Assembly: GCA_026692885.1 (NCBI GenBank) | Contig: JAPLNJ010001197.1 | Coordinates: 1 to 16,960 of the forward strand | DNA length: 16,960 nt | From: Planctomycetota bacterium | GTDB lineage: Bacteria > Planctomycetota > Planctomycetia > Pirellulales > Pirellulaceae | Reading direction: 5' to 3' | Part shown: positions 7,728 to 16,953 of the stretch, piece after piece | Numbering within the stretch: the first letter of the stretch is position 1 | How the letters are laid out: every line of letters begins with the position of its first letter | Notes under the pieces: generated by a model | Database searches by the model: none | What the model was told of the DNA's origin: nothing | Seen by the model: the letters and a program-made list of their open reading frames with translations, nothing else | Translations under genes and position numbers: made by a program

Positions 7728-10670
7728 ATGACCGACTACCCCATCAAATCTCCCCGCAAGCTCATCGAAGTCGCCCTACCGTTGGATGCGATCAATGTGG
7801 CGTGCGCGCGGGAGAAATCGATTCGGCATGGGCATCCGAGCACGCTGCATTTGTGGTGGGCGCGGCGGCCGTTGGCCGCGGCGCGGGCGGTGATCTTCAG
7901 TCAACTGGTCAACGATCCGTCGTGGAAATGGGAACTGGAACACCCGGGCGAAATCGCGGCGGGACATCTCAAGGCCAGTTGGACCGCCAGCCGCAAGCGG
8001 CTGTTTGCGATCATCGAGGAACTGGTGAAGTGGGAAAACACGACCAACGAAGAGGTTCTGGAACCGGCCCGCGAAGAGATTCGCAAGAGCTGGCGCGAGA
8101 CGTGTGAAGTGAATCAGGACCATCCGCAGGCGGCCGAATTGTTCAACCCCGACAAGCTGCCGGGACTGCACGATCCGTTCGCCGGCGGCGGGACGATTCC
8201 GCTGGAGGCGCAGCGACTGGGGCTGGAAGCTTACGCCAGCGACTTGAACCCCGTGGCAGTGCTGATCAACAAGGCCATGATCGAGATCCCGCCGAAGTTC
8301 GCGGGCCGCCCACCGGTCAGTCTCGCGCAGAGACGCGGAGACGCAGAGAAGAAGACCAAGAAGCAACTCCTCCTCGGCGCCTCGGCGTCTCTGCGCGAGG
8401 CTTCTTCCTGGCCGGGAGCCAAAGGCTTAGCGGAGGATGTGCGCTACTACGGCCGGTGGATGCGGGATGAGGCGCAGAAGCGGATCGGCCACCTTTATCC
8501 GCCCGTGGAAATCACGCCGGAGATGGCCGCGGACAGGCCGGACCTGGCGCCCTATGTCGGCCAGAAGCTGACCGTCATCGCTTGGCTCTGGGCCCGCACG
8601 GTGAAGAGTCCCAACCCGGCCTTTTCGCACGTCGATATACCGCTGGCCAGCACGTTCATCCTCAGCAGCAAGGACGGCAAGGAAGCGTATGTGGAACCGG
8701 TGATCGAGAACGGCGGCTATCGCTTTACCGTGAAAGTCGGGAAGCCGCCAACCGAGGCAAAGGCAGGAACGAAGGCCGCGCGGGGTTCGAATTTCCGTTG
8801 CCTCATGTCGGGATCGCCGATCAGTGCCGACTACATCATGACCTATGCCAAGTTGCATGGACTGGGAGCGCGCTTGTTCGCGGTCGTCGCGGAGGGGAGT
8901 CGCGGCCGCGTCTACCTCTCGCCTGACGTGAATGTCCCGATGCCAAAAGAAATGCCCGACCTTGCGTTCCTCGACCTGGCGATGACGAACGATCGTCGTT
9001 GGTTCTCGCCGCCGCTCTACGGAATGCCAAAGTGGAAGGACCTCTTTACCTCACGGCAGTTGGTGGCGTTGACGACGCTCAGCGATTTGTTGAGTGAAGC
9101 GAGGTCAAAGATTCGAGCCGACTCACTCGCCGCCGGCCTGACCGACGACGGCCAATCCCTGGCTACCGGCGGCTCCGGTGCCAGTGCCTACGCAGAAGCC
9201 GTTAGCGTGTACTTGGCGTTCTGCATCGACAAGAACACGCTGACTAATACGACACTTGCCACTTGGCAAACTGACCCAGCACGCCTAACCCAGGCTTTCT
9301 CCCGGCAAGCCATTCCAATGACGTGGGATTTCGCGGAAGCAAATCCTCTGTCGCGAGCCGGTGGCGGCTTCATCATCACTCAAGAGGCCGTGATCAAAGT
9401 TCTTGAACGACTTCCGATGTGCATTGCCAAAGGAGCCGTAACGCAACAAGACGCGATCAATAGCAACGTCAGTTTCGGGTTCGTATCCACTGACCCGCCG
9501 TACTACGACAACATCGGCTACGCGGACTTGTCGGATTACTTCTACGTTTGGCTCCGCCGCTCCCTCCGCGATGTCTACCCTGAATTGCTCGCGACGATTG
9601 CCGTCCCGAAGGCGGAAGAGCTTGTCGCCACGCCATATCGCCACGGTACCAAAGAGAAAGCGGAGAAGTTCTTCCTCGACGCAATGACGCAGGTGATGCG
9701 CAACCTCGCGGAGCATGCGCACCCGACTGCTCCCCTTACGGTTTACTACGCCTTCAAGCAATCCGAGAAAGAAGGCGACAGCACCAACAGCACAGGCTGG
9801 GAGACGTTCCTCGAAGCTGTTCATCGGGCGGGGCTCGGCCTCACTGGCACTTGGCCGATGCGAACCGAGCTGATCGGCAGTTTGAAGAAAGTTGTCAACG
9901 CGCTCGCGTCGTCAATCATTCTGGTCTGTCGACCACGAGCGACGGATGCAGCAACGATCTCCCGGCGGCAATTCATTCGGGAACTCAACACCACGTTGCC
10001 GACCGCCCTGGACGCCATGACTCGCGAAAGCGAAGGACTGCATTCGCCCGTGGCCCCCGTCGACCTTTCGCAGGCGATTATCGGCCCCGGCATGGCGGTG
10101 TTCTCGAAGTACAGTGCTGTCCTGGAAGCCGACGGCACACCGATGTCTGTCCACACCGCGTTACAGCTCATCAACCGTTTCCTGGCCGAGGACGACTTCG
10201 ACGCCGACACGCAGTTCTGCCTGCACTGGTTCGAGCAGTATGGTTGGCAGACCGGAAGATTTGGTGAGGCGGACACGCTGGCCCGCGCCAAGGGAACCAG
10301 TGTCGAGGGGGTCAAGCAAGCAGGCGTGCTCGACGCAGCAGGCGGCAGCGTGCGACTGCTCAAATGGGCCGAGTATCCGACGGATTGGGACCCGCAAACC
10401 GACCAGCGATTGCCAGTCTGGGAAGTGCTGCATCAATTGATCCGTGTCTTCCACACGACTGGCGAAACGGGTGCCGGATCGATTTTTGCCGCCGTCCAGT
10501 CGAAAGCCGAATCCGCCCGGCAACTTGCCTATCGGCTCTACACGCTCTGCGAACGGGCCGGCTGGGCCGAAGACGCCCGAGCCTATAACGAACTGATCAC
10601 CTCGTGGAGCGCCATCGAATCTGCCGCCGCCCATGAACCCGCCGCGCAGCAGCGCAGCCTATTTGATTGA
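7728..10670 (+). CDS. DUF1156-type adenine-specific DNA methyltransferase
   Basis: This 980-residue protein is predicted to transfer a methyl group from S-adenosylmethionine to adenine N6 in DNA. The DUF1156 opening is [19 protein letters not shown], with [15 protein letters not shown]. The cofactor motif DPFAGGGT is at 149-156 and the catalytic DPPYYDN at 589-595; motif I precedes DPPY, with about 430 residues between them. That stretch contains [21 protein letters not shown], where many relatives have a cysteine zinc ribbon; the cysteines are absent here. Residues 199-224 are encoded by an inserted palindrome. The length is usual for the family (about 900-1000). The 28-base gap upstream (aattcatccttcatatttcatcc) has no clear ribosome binding site, so translation may depend on coupling or leaderless-like initiation. 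It probably marks host DNA; target recognition cannot be read. Confidence 0.93.
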   Translation: MTDYPIKSPRKLIEVALPLDAINVACAREKSIRHGHPSTLHLWWARRPLAAARAVIFSQLVNDPSWKWELEHPGEIAAGHLKASWTASRKRLFAIIEELVKWENTTNEEVLEPAREEIRKSWRETCEVNQDHPQAAELFNPDKLPGLHDPFAGGGTIPLEAQRLGLEAYASDLNPVAVLINKAMIEIPPKFAGRPPVSLAQRRGDAEKKTKKQLLLGASASLREASSWPGAKGLAEDVRYYGRWMRDEAQKRIGHLYPPVEITPEMAADRPDLAPYVGQKLTVIAWLWARTVKSPNPAFSHVDIPLASTFILSSKDGKEAYVEPVIENGGYRFTVKVGKPPTEAKAGTKAARGSNFRCLMSGSPISADYIMTYAKLHGLGARLFAVVAEGSRGRVYLSPDVNVPMPKEMPDLAFLDLAMTNDRRWFSPPLYGMPKWKDLFTSRQLVALTTLSDLLSEARSKIRADSLAAGLTDDGQSLATGGSGASAYAEAVSVYLAFCIDKNTLTNTTLATWQTDPARLTQAFSRQAIPMTWDFAEANPLSRAGGGFIITQEAVIKVLERLPMCIAKGAVTQQDAINSNVSFGFVSTDPPYYDNIGYADLSDYFYVWLRRSLRDVYPELLATIAVPKAEELVATPYRHGTKEKAEKFFLDAMTQVMRNLAEHAHPTAPLTVYYAFKQSEKEGDSTNSTGWETFLEAVHRAGLGLTGTWPMRTELIGSLKKVVNALASSIILVCRPRATDAATISRRQFIRELNTTLPTALDAMTRESEGLHSPVAPVDLSQAIIGPGMAVFSKYSAVLEADGTPMSVHTALQLINRFLAEDDFDADTQFCLHWFEQYGWQTGRFGEADTLARAKGTSVEGVKQAGVLDAAGGSVRLLKWAEYPTDWDPQTDQRLPVWEVLHQLIRVFHTTGETGAGSIFAAVQSKAESARQLAYRLYTLCERAGWAEDARAYNELITSWSAIESAAAHEPAAQQRSLFD
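8322..8399. repeat. 78-bp palindromic element inserted in frame in the methylase gene
   Basis: Arms 8322-8351 and 8370-8399 are inverted repeats, identical at 26 of 30 positions when one is reverse-complemented; the outer 15 (ctcgcgcagagacgc) are exact. The spacer is 18 bases. It encodes [18 protein letters not shown] and GASASLRE, low-complexity residues unlike the protein on either side ([10 protein letters not shown] before, [15 protein letters not shown] after). The reading frame stays open, in the manner of Rickettsia palindromic elements. Confidence 0.85.
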
Positions 10671-10713
10671 CAACGAACGGTCGAGGAACGCATGTACTCG
10701 CTGGCGACGAATT

Positions 10714-10951
10714 TTCGCCCCGATAGGGGCAGCCACAAAGTAGCCCAGGGCAGAGCGGAGCGGCGTTAGCCGCATAGCGCCGCCCTGGGTTATGAGAGGA
10801 TTAAGAACGCCAGCCCTGAAGGGGCGAAACAAGTGTTTCGCCCCTTCAGGGCTACCGTGTGGAATTGATACCGTACCCAGGGCGTCGCTCTGCGGCTGTC
10901 GCCGCGACGCTCTGCCCTGGGCTGATTTGTTAATGCCCCTTTGGGGCGGAA
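10714..10951. repeat. Foldback element in the methylase-ATPase gap, full copy
   Basis: The left end ttcgccccgatagggg, followed by cacaaagtagcccagggcagagcg, is matched inverted by the right end ctctgccctgggctgatttg ... cccctttggggcggaa. Inside are a cccaggg...ccctggg hairpin (10745-10789), a perfect 19-bp hairpin (10812-10853) and another cccaggg/ccctggg unit (about 10875-10920). The first 173 bases recur at 11039-11211. No target duplication was found. No gene is supported in 10671-11247. Confidence 0.72.
10812..10853. repeat. Perfect 19-bp-stem hairpin, loop aagt
   Basis: Arms 10812-10830 (agccctgaaggggcgaaac) and 10835-10853 are exact reverse complements. A T-run is lacking, so a terminator function is uncertain. 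The homologous hairpin at 11137-11178 has two changes, each leaving a G opposite a T. Confidence 0.85.
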
Positions 10952-11001
10952 GCGTCGTGGGGGACGATGAATGGCGTTGCCCGCATCGTTATACCCGAGC
11001 T

Positions 11002-11034
11002 TTCGCCCCGATAGGGGCAGCCACGAAGTAGCCC
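11002..11034. repeat. Partial third copy of the foldback-element end
   Basis: Ttcgccccgatagggg followed by cagccacgaagtagccc repeats the left end of the element at 10714 and directly precedes the second long copy at 11039. It looks like a truncated unit. Confidence 0.75.
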
Positions 11035-11038
11035 CGTA

Positions 11039-11211
11039 TTCGCCCCGATAGGGGCAGCCACAAATCAGCCCAGGGCAGAGCGGAGCGGCGTTAGCCGCGT
11101 AGCGCCGCCCTGGGTTATGGAACGATCAAGAACGTCAGCCCTGAAGGGGCGGAACAAGTGTTTCGCCCTTTCAGGGCTACCGTGTGGAATTGATACCGTA
11201 CCCAGGGCGTC
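11039..11211. repeat. Second, truncated copy of the 173-base repeat
   Basis: It has the same length and order as 10714-10886, with scattered substitutions. It ends at cccagggcgtc, where copy 1 continues into its right half, so this copy lacks its inverted partner. The break lies 36 bases before the ATPase start codon, which suggests a deletion or recombination just upstream of that gene. Confidence 0.85.
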
Positions 11212-11234
11212 CTTTGAGGATTGGACCGTTGCTT

Positions 11235-11241
11235 AAGGAGG
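11235..11241 (+). promoter_or_regulatory. Strong ribosome binding site AAGGAGG of the DUF499 gene
   Basis: AAGGAGG lies six bases before ATG 11248 and decides that start over the in-frame TTG at 11221. It is the strongest such site in the window. Confidence 0.85.
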
Positions 11242-11247
11242 AAACCG

Positions 11248-14091
11248 ATGACACTGAAACCCTGGCGTGAAATCGCCGTTCCCCACCGCGACGTGCTGGA
11301 AGGCACATTCCAGCAGTCCGAATTTGCTGCCGACATCACGGCCGTGCATTCAGGGAAGGCGACGAAGGAGTATCAAGAACCGGTGGCGTTTTTCGAACGC
11401 ACGTTCATCACCGAAGGCATGCGGCGGCTGTTGACGCAGGTGGTCCGGCGCCTGACCGGAAAAGGCGGCGATCCGGTCATTCAGCTCCAGACCTCGTTCG
11501 GTGGTGGCAAGACGCACACGATGCTGTCCGTCTACCACGTGGCCACTCGAAAGTGCCCGCTGTCAGACCTCGCTGGCATCCCGGCAATCGTCGATCAGGC
11601 TGGTCTGCTGGACGTCCCCCAGGCTCGCGTCGCAGTTCTCGACGGCACGGCCCACTCGCCGGGTCAACCGTGGAAGCATGGCAAACAGGTGATCAAAACG
11701 CTGTGGGGCGAGCTGGCCTGGCAGCTCGGCGGCAGCGAAGGCTTCGCGCTGGTCAAAGAGGCCGACGCCACCGGGACCTCACCCGGCAAAGAAGTCCTGC
11801 GAGAACTGCTCGCTCAGTACGCGCCCTGCGTCGTGTTGATCGACGAACTGGTGGCCTACGTGCGTCAGTTCCCTGAGGGACAGACGCTCAGCGGCGGCAG
11901 CTACGACAGCAACCTGTCGTTCGTCCAGGCGTTGACCGAAGCGGTGAAGCTGGTGCCCACCGCGGTCGTGCTGGTCGCCCTTCCAGAGAGCGAGCCTCCC
12001 ACCGAGAATCCCGTCAATAATGTCCAGGTCGGCGGTACGCGCGGGCTGATGACGTTGAGAGCGTTGGAGAGCATCTTCGGCCGTGTACAGGCGTTATGGA
12101 AACCGGTCGCGACGGAGGAGGCTTTTGAGATCGTTCGGCGGCGGCTGTTCGAGCCGGTACGGGACGTCAAGACACGCGACGCGGTCTGCCGCGCGTTTGC
12201 CGATGCCTATGTCGCCGAGGGGGCAAAACTCCCGGCCGAGACACAGGAAGGCCGCTATTGCGACCGCCTTGACCAGGCGTATCCCATTCACCCGGAGGTC
12301 TTTGACCGGCTGTACGAGGACTGGACGACCATCGAGGGTTTCCAGCGCACCCGTGGCGTCCTGAAGCTGATGGCCAAGGTCATTTACAGGCTTTGGCAGG
12401 ACGACAACAAGGACCTGATGATCATGCCCGGCAGCCTTCCGCTGCACGACGGCAGCAGCCGCAACGAGTTGACCTACTACCTGCCCGCCGGTTGGGACCC
12501 GGTGATCGAACGCGACATTGACGGCGACCGAGCCGAGACGACCGAACTGGAGAACAAGGAGCCACGCTTCGGACAGTTGAACGCCGCGCGCCGAGTGGCC
12601 CGGACGCTGTTCCTCGGCAGCGCACCGTCCTCGGTGGCCCATAAGCCCGGAATTCGTGGCTTGGACCGAGCCCGGGTGTTACTCGGCTGTCTCCAGCCGG
12701 GCCAGAGTTCTTCCACCTACTCGGACGCGCTGAACCGCTTGGCGGATCGCCTGCACTACCTGAACAGCTCCGGCGATAAGGCCCAGGACTCGACGCGATT
12801 CTGGTTCGACACGCGAGCCAATTTGCGCCGCGAGATGGAGGACCGGAAGCGGCGATTTGACGACGCAACCGAGGTCCGCAGCAAGATCGCCGAGGTGCTG
12901 AAGAAAGTCGTCGGGAGCGTCGCGTTCTTTGACGGAGTTCACATTTTCACACCGCACGGTGACGTGTCCGATGACAGCGCCTTGCGATTGGTCGTGCTTC
13001 CGCCGGAACACCCGTACTGGCGCGACGACGAGCGACAGGCCGCCCAGTACGTGATCGACTACGTCCGCAACAACGGCACCAAGCCGCGATATCGGGGGAA
13101 CCGCCTGTTATTCCTCGCGCCGGACATGGCCATTCTGCCCCGTGTGCGCGATGCCGCCCGCGTGGCGTTGGCCTGGGGATCCATCGTGGACGACGTGAAG
13201 GAAGGCCGGTTGAACATCGACCAGTTGCAGAAGAAGCAGGCCGAGAAAGAACTACAGACCGCCGTCGACGTACTGCCCCGCACAGCACGCGAGTGCTACA
13301 AGTGGCTGCTCTGTCCCGTGCAGCACACACCCACCGACCAGACGCCGACGGTCGAGGCGTTTCCGCTCAACACGACCGCTGGCTCTGTCAAGAGCGAGAT
13401 GGAACGCGTCTGTGTCGAGAACGAGCTGGTCATCAGCACCTGGTCGCCGATCCATCTGAGGACCAAGCTGAAGGAACTCTACTGGAAGGACGGCAAGATC
13501 GCGGCCGGGGCGATGGCCTTCTGGGAGGACACACTGCGTTACCTCTACCTGCCCCGCCTGAAGAACCGCGACGTGTTGGCGCAGGCCATTCGCAGCGGTG
13601 CGGGCAGCCGGGATTTCTTTGGCACGGCCTACGCACAGAGCGGCGAGACCTTGGAAGGGTTCAAACTGGGCGATGCCAACGTGCAGTTCGATGACACGCT
13701 TCTGTTAATCGTGGCCGAGGCTGCCAGCGACTACGAAAAAGCTCACATCCTTGGTCCTGGCCCTGGTCCTGGTGGTGGCCCTGGTACTGGCCTCGGCCCT
13801 GCCCCCGACCCTCGTCCCGGTCCCGGCCCCGGCCCTGGCACGGGCCCTGCCCCAACGCCTAAGGCTAGGTCTTTCCACGGCACGGCGGAGGTCTCGCCAG
13901 CGACCGCGAAGATGCGTCTGGTGCAACTGGCCGAGGAGGTCATCAGCCTGCTCTGCTCCGATCCGAACGCCACCGTGAAGGTCACGGTCGAGATCGACGC
14001 CGAATTCCCAGCAGGGGTTTCCGACCAGATCAAGCGAGCCGTCACTGAGAACGCTACCAGCCTGGGGTTCAAGAGCAAGACATGGGAGTGA
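11248..14091 (+). CDS. DUF499-type ATPase of the methylase-associated defence cluster
   Basis: This 947-residue P-loop protein is the partner usually encoded beside DUF1156 methylases. The N-terminus [27 protein letters not shown] is typical of the family. Walker A is SFGGGKTHT with GGGKT at 85-89; Walker B is VVLIDEL (195-201, Asp199 and Glu200). A Gly/Pro-rich linker (about 836-871) joins the main body to a conserved C-terminal domain of about 75 residues ([22 protein letters not shown] ... LGFKSKTWE). Its exact biochemistry is unknown; in such systems it is thought to couple ATP hydrolysis to recognition or restriction. It sits 577 bases after the methylase, behind repeats, so it may use its own promoter or read-through; neither is visible. 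Its stop codon TGA abuts the insertion point of element copy B. Confidence 0.9.
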   Translation: MTLKPWREIAVPHRDVLEGTFQQSEFAADITAVHSGKATKEYQEPVAFFERTFITEGMRRLLTQVVRRLTGKGGDPVIQLQTSFGGGKTHTMLSVYHVATRKCPLSDLAGIPAIVDQAGLLDVPQARVAVLDGTAHSPGQPWKHGKQVIKTLWGELAWQLGGSEGFALVKEADATGTSPGKEVLRELLAQYAPCVVLIDELVAYVRQFPEGQTLSGGSYDSNLSFVQALTEAVKLVPTAVVLVALPESEPPTENPVNNVQVGGTRGLMTLRALESIFGRVQALWKPVATEEAFEIVRRRLFEPVRDVKTRDAVCRAFADAYVAEGAKLPAETQEGRYCDRLDQAYPIHPEVFDRLYEDWTTIEGFQRTRGVLKLMAKVIYRLWQDDNKDLMIMPGSLPLHDGSSRNELTYYLPAGWDPVIERDIDGDRAETTELENKEPRFGQLNAARRVARTLFLGSAPSSVAHKPGIRGLDRARVLLGCLQPGQSSSTYSDALNRLADRLHYLNSSGDKAQDSTRFWFDTRANLRREMEDRKRRFDDATEVRSKIAEVLKKVVGSVAFFDGVHIFTPHGDVSDDSALRLVVLPPEHPYWRDDERQAAQYVIDYVRNNGTKPRYRGNRLLFLAPDMAILPRVRDAARVALAWGSIVDDVKEGRLNIDQLQKKQAEKELQTAVDVLPRTARECYKWLLCPVQHTPTDQTPTVEAFPLNTTAGSVKSEMERVCVENELVISTWSPIHLRTKLKELYWKDGKIAAGAMAFWEDTLRYLYLPRLKNRDVLAQAIRSGAGSRDFFGTAYAQSGETLEGFKLGDANVQFDDTLLLIVAEAASDYEKAHILGPGPGPGGGPGTGLGPAPDPRPGPGPGPGTGPAPTPKARSFHGTAEVSPATAKMRLVQLAEEVISLLCSDPNATVKVTVEIDAEFPAGVSDQIKRAVTENATSLGFKSKTWE
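13750..13860 (+). repeat. Gly-Pro low-complexity coding repeat
   Basis: Runs of ggtcct and ggccct encode [13 protein letters not shown] and then a second GPGPGPGTG block. The sequence is repetitive at the DNA level and probably length-variable; the protein segment is a flexible linker. Confidence 0.85.
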
Positions 14092-14098
14092 CTCCGGT

Positions 14099-14455
14099 CT
14101 TGGAAGTTGCGCATTTCGGTTCCGACGACTGCCCCACCGACCCTGCGTCGAATGGTACGAGGTTAAGCGTCACCGCCCATCCCCACTGGGCTTGCCCCAG
14201 TGGACAAGAGGTTTGAAAACCAAGGCCGCGTATCGCAACCACATCCCGTCCCCTTCGCCGCATTCACCGCCGCCGCAGGCGGCGGTGAATGCGGCGAAGG
14301 GGAATAGATGTGGTGGGGCCGCTGTTAGTGACCAAACCCTTTTTCCACTGGGGCAAGCCCAGTGGGGAAAGTGGCGGAATGACAACGACTTATGCTTAAC
14401 CTCGTACCATTCGGCACAGGGCCGGGTGGGGACCATCAAAATGCGCAACTTCAAA
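14099..14455. mobile_element. Foldback/MITE-like element, copy B, inserted at the ATPase stop codon
   Basis: The ends are inverted: cttggaagttgcgcattt at the left, and ctttgaagttgcgcatttt when the right end plus the adjoining base is read on the other strand. Further inside, gaatggtacgaggttaag pairs with cttaacctcgtaccattc, and the two 21-base ccactggg hairpins are reverse complements of each other. The flanks are direct repeats of gactccggt (14090-14098 and 14456-14464), and the match extends to 14 bases with cttgg. The left duplication includes the last two bases of the ATPase TGA. There is no coding capacity. The remaining 14465-14673 shows no gene and no convincing promoter. Confidence 0.8.
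14250..14302. repeat. Perfect palindrome, 24-bp arms, 5-base loop cgcag
   Basis: Arms 14250-14273 and 14279-14302 are identical to those at 78-130, but the loop is its reverse complement, as if the 53-bp unit had flipped in one copy. Confidence 0.9.
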
Positions 14456-14660
14456 GACTCCGGTCTTGGGGTATCGCGCCGGCCAGGCCGGGCTGCGGTA
14501 TTCTGACGGTTGGAAGAAAGTGCGTGGACACCGAGAGAGATCGCGCCGATGTCGGGTATATTGGGTCACCAAGAGCCGTTTTGATGCCGACCTGCGCGCC
14601 ATGGAGTTGGCCCTCCGCGAGGTGTGTGGAGTAACAAGACCTGTCCCCTGTTCGCAAAAT

Positions 14661-14664
14661 GGAG
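14661..14664 (+). promoter_or_regulatory. Ribosome binding site GGAG favouring ATG 14674
   Basis: GGAG lies nine bases before ATG 14674 and overlaps the alternative ATG at 14659, which has no such site. The longer form would add only METPE. Confidence 0.55.
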
Positions 14665-14673
14665 ACTCCCGAA

Positions 14674-16785
14674 ATGAACCATCCCGATTATCCCCATCTG
14701 TTCAGCCCCCTTCGAATCGGCAACTTCGAGGTCCCCAACCGCGTCTGCCACGTGCCGACTGACATCAGTTCGGCCAATGCCGACGGCTCGGTCAACCAAC
14801 GGGTGATTCGCTACCACGAGGAGATCGCCAAGGGTGGCTGCGGCCTGATCATCGTGGGCGCGTCGTCACCCGACAAGGCCACCGGACGGCCGACGGTGAC
14901 GTGCGTCTGTGTCGACGAAGACCCGTTGATTCCCGGCTTGGCGGAGTTGGCCGAGGCCATGCATCGGCACGGAGCGCGCTGCGCGGTGCAGATCCAGCAC
15001 CCCGGCCGGCAGGCGGCGTGGCCCCGCAAGGGCCTGATGTCGGCCAGCGACCAGGTGGTCGACCTGCCCGGCTCGGCAGGTCACGAAATCGTGTACGCCG
15101 AGGAACTGGCCAAGGGCAAGTCGATCCGTGAGATGACGTTGGAGGAGATCTACGAATTGGTCGAGAAGTTCGCCGAGGGCGCCTGGCGGGTGCAACAGGC
15201 CGGCTTCGACTGCGTCGAATTGCACGGGGCACATGGCTATCTGATCGCCCAGTTCATGAGTCCTTACGTGAACAAGCGGCACGACCGTTTCGGCGGCGGC
15301 TTCCTGGGCCGGATGCGGTTTGTCCTGGAGATCATCGCCCGCATTCAGCACAAGTGCGGCCGGGATTTTCCGATCGGGGTACGGTACTCCGGCGTGGAGT
15401 GGGTGCCGGGCGGGCGGGAGTTGGACGAAACAGTCCAAGCCGCGCAGTTACTGGAAGAGCACGGCGCGGCATTTGTCGACATCAGCGCCGGAATCTTCGA
15501 GGCCCCCGGGACGGTGATGGACCCGATGTACTATCCCCAGGGCTGGAATACGTACACCGCGGCGGCGGTCAAGCAACACGTCAAGATTCCTGTGATCACC
15601 AGTCACACCCTGCGAGATCCGGACTACTGCGAACGGATCCTGGCCGAGGGACAGGCAGATCTGGTGGGCCTATCGCGACAGATGATTGCCGATCCCTACT
15701 GGGCCAACAAGGCCTTCGTCCGGCAACCGCGGGAGATCCGCAAGTGCATCTCGTGCCTGGTCGGCTGTTGGCAAGAATCGTTGATGATCAAACGGCACAT
15801 GCGGTGCGCGATCAACCCGGCGGTGGGCGACGAACGGTTCATCGAGTTGGAACCCGCCCGGACCACTTATCGCGTGGCGGTGGTCGGCGGCGGCCCGGGC
15901 GGCATGGAAACCTCCCGCATCGCGACTCTGCGCGGACACCAGGTGACGCTGTTCGAACAGACCGGCGAGTTAGGCGGAGCGTTGCTCTTCTGCTGCACGG
16001 TCCCCGGCAAACACAAAATGCGGTGGTACGCAGATTGGCTACGCTACCAGCTGGAGAAACTGGCGGTCGAGGTGCGGCTGCAGACCAGCCCCGGTGTCGC
16101 GGAACTGCAGACCTTCGACGCCGTGATTCTGGCCACCGGTGGCCGCGTCGCTCGGCCCGACGTACCGGGCAGCGACTTGCCGCTCGTGTGCACGTTTGAA
16201 GATGTACTGCGCTGCCGCTCCGACCGGTGTGAGTTCCACTACAGCGGCAAACCGGGCCCGACGCCCTGCGGCCCGCAGGTGCTCGTGTGGGGCGATCACT
16301 TCGGAGCCGCCGACGCCGCCGAGAAGCTGGCGGGCGAGGGCCAGCAGGTGTGCGTGGTGACCGAAGCCCCCGAGTTCGCCCAATGGCTGGAACCCTGCCA
16401 CCGCGACGTGATGTTCAAACGGTTCGCCGGCCGCAACGGCGAAGGACTGAAGGGGCAACCGTTCGCACACCCCGTGACCGTGCTGCCTCACACGACCGTC
16501 ACGCAGATCGCGTCCGACGGCCAAGTGACTCTGCTCGATCACACGTTCCGCAAATCGTTCCGGCAGGTGAACCACGTCGTCCTGGCCAAGGTCGAATCCG
16601 AGGATCCGCTGTACGCTCAGTTGCGGGAACAGCACGTCCGCGTGCTCCGCATCGGCGACTGCAAGCAGGTCCGAAATCTGCGTGCGGCAGTCACGGAAGG
16701 CGCCAACGCCGGCTTGACCTTGGACGCCAATCTGCTGCTGAACGCGAACGCGGCGCTCGTGGCCCAACGACCGATTGAGTCCTAG
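14674..16785 (+). CDS. OYE-like FMN / 4Fe-4S / FAD oxidoreductase (2,4-dienoyl-CoA reductase / trimethylamine dehydrogenase family)
   Basis: This 703-residue cytosolic flavoenzyme is close to the usual length of FadH and trimethylamine dehydrogenase. The N-terminal FMN TIM barrel begins YPHLFSPLRIGNFEVPNRV and contains HGAHGYLIAQFMSPYVNKR, with His184, His187 and Tyr189 in the active-site region. The iron-sulfur motif CISCLVGCW...C has Cys358, Cys361, Cys365 and Cys378; the last gap is 12 residues. A Rossmann FAD/NAD(P) domain follows (VVGGGPGGME, GxGxxG at 405-410) and then a second nucleotide-binding part. Family members pass electrons from NAD(P)H via FAD and the cluster to FMN, or oxidise amines; the substrate here is unknown. 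It stands alone after the defence cluster and is probably a chromosomal metabolic gene. Confidence 0.92.
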   Translation: MNHPDYPHLFSPLRIGNFEVPNRVCHVPTDISSANADGSVNQRVIRYHEEIAKGGCGLIIVGASSPDKATGRPTVTCVCVDEDPLIPGLAELAEAMHRHGARCAVQIQHPGRQAAWPRKGLMSASDQVVDLPGSAGHEIVYAEELAKGKSIREMTLEEIYELVEKFAEGAWRVQQAGFDCVELHGAHGYLIAQFMSPYVNKRHDRFGGGFLGRMRFVLEIIARIQHKCGRDFPIGVRYSGVEWVPGGRELDETVQAAQLLEEHGAAFVDISAGIFEAPGTVMDPMYYPQGWNTYTAAAVKQHVKIPVITSHTLRDPDYCERILAEGQADLVGLSRQMIADPYWANKAFVRQPREIRKCISCLVGCWQESLMIKRHMRCAINPAVGDERFIELEPARTTYRVAVVGGGPGGMETSRIATLRGHQVTLFEQTGELGGALLFCCTVPGKHKMRWYADWLRYQLEKLAVEVRLQTSPGVAELQTFDAVILATGGRVARPDVPGSDLPLVCTFEDVLRCRSDRCEFHYSGKPGPTPCGPQVLVWGDHFGAADAAEKLAGEGQQVCVVTEAPEFAQWLEPCHRDVMFKRFAGRNGEGLKGQPFAHPVTVLPHTTVTQIASDGQVTLLDHTFRKSFRQVNHVVLAKVESEDPLYAQLREQHVRVLRIGDCKQVRNLRAAVTEGANAGLTLDANLLLNANAALVAQRPIES

Positions 16786-16857
16786 GACCAAACGGTTTTC
16801 GGAGTTGTCGGTGTCAAGCATGGGGTTTTACGGTTTCGCAGAGACGGACCGCCAGCT

Positions 16858-16953
16858 GGGGTCAGACGTACAGATTTCAGTTTTCGCGGGCAGCAGGCTT
16901 TCCCTAGGCTTGGGCACACGACCGCGAAAACTGAAATCTGTACGTCTGACCCC
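16858..16953. repeat. Perfect 32-bp inverted repeat after the last gene
   Basis: Arm 16858-16889 starts ggggtcagacgtacag and ends ttttcgcgg; 16922-16953 is its exact reverse complement. The spacer is 32 bases. It begins 73 bases after the stop codon. It could be a REP-like or MITE-like palindrome or the end of a mobile element continuing beyond the window; a transcript-end role is possible, but there is no T-run. Confidence 0.85.

Noticed and set aside
10792..11031. 79-codon open frame in the methylase-ATPase gap
   Set aside because: It runs through the foldback repeats, and its residues are translations of the repeat units.
13661..13926. Minus-strand frames rich in Gly, Gln and Arg
   Set aside because: They are the reverse reading of the Gly-Pro linker repeat of the ATPase.
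2631..14091. Complete DISARM or BREX/Pgl system
   Set aside because: No DUF1998 helicase (DrmA), DrmB, PLD protein (DrmC), PglZ phosphatase or BrxC-type gene is present; only the helicase and methylase resemble DISARM parts.
14557..14562. TATATT as a -10 box before the flavin oxidoreductase
   Set aside because: No -35-like hexamer lies at the proper distance.
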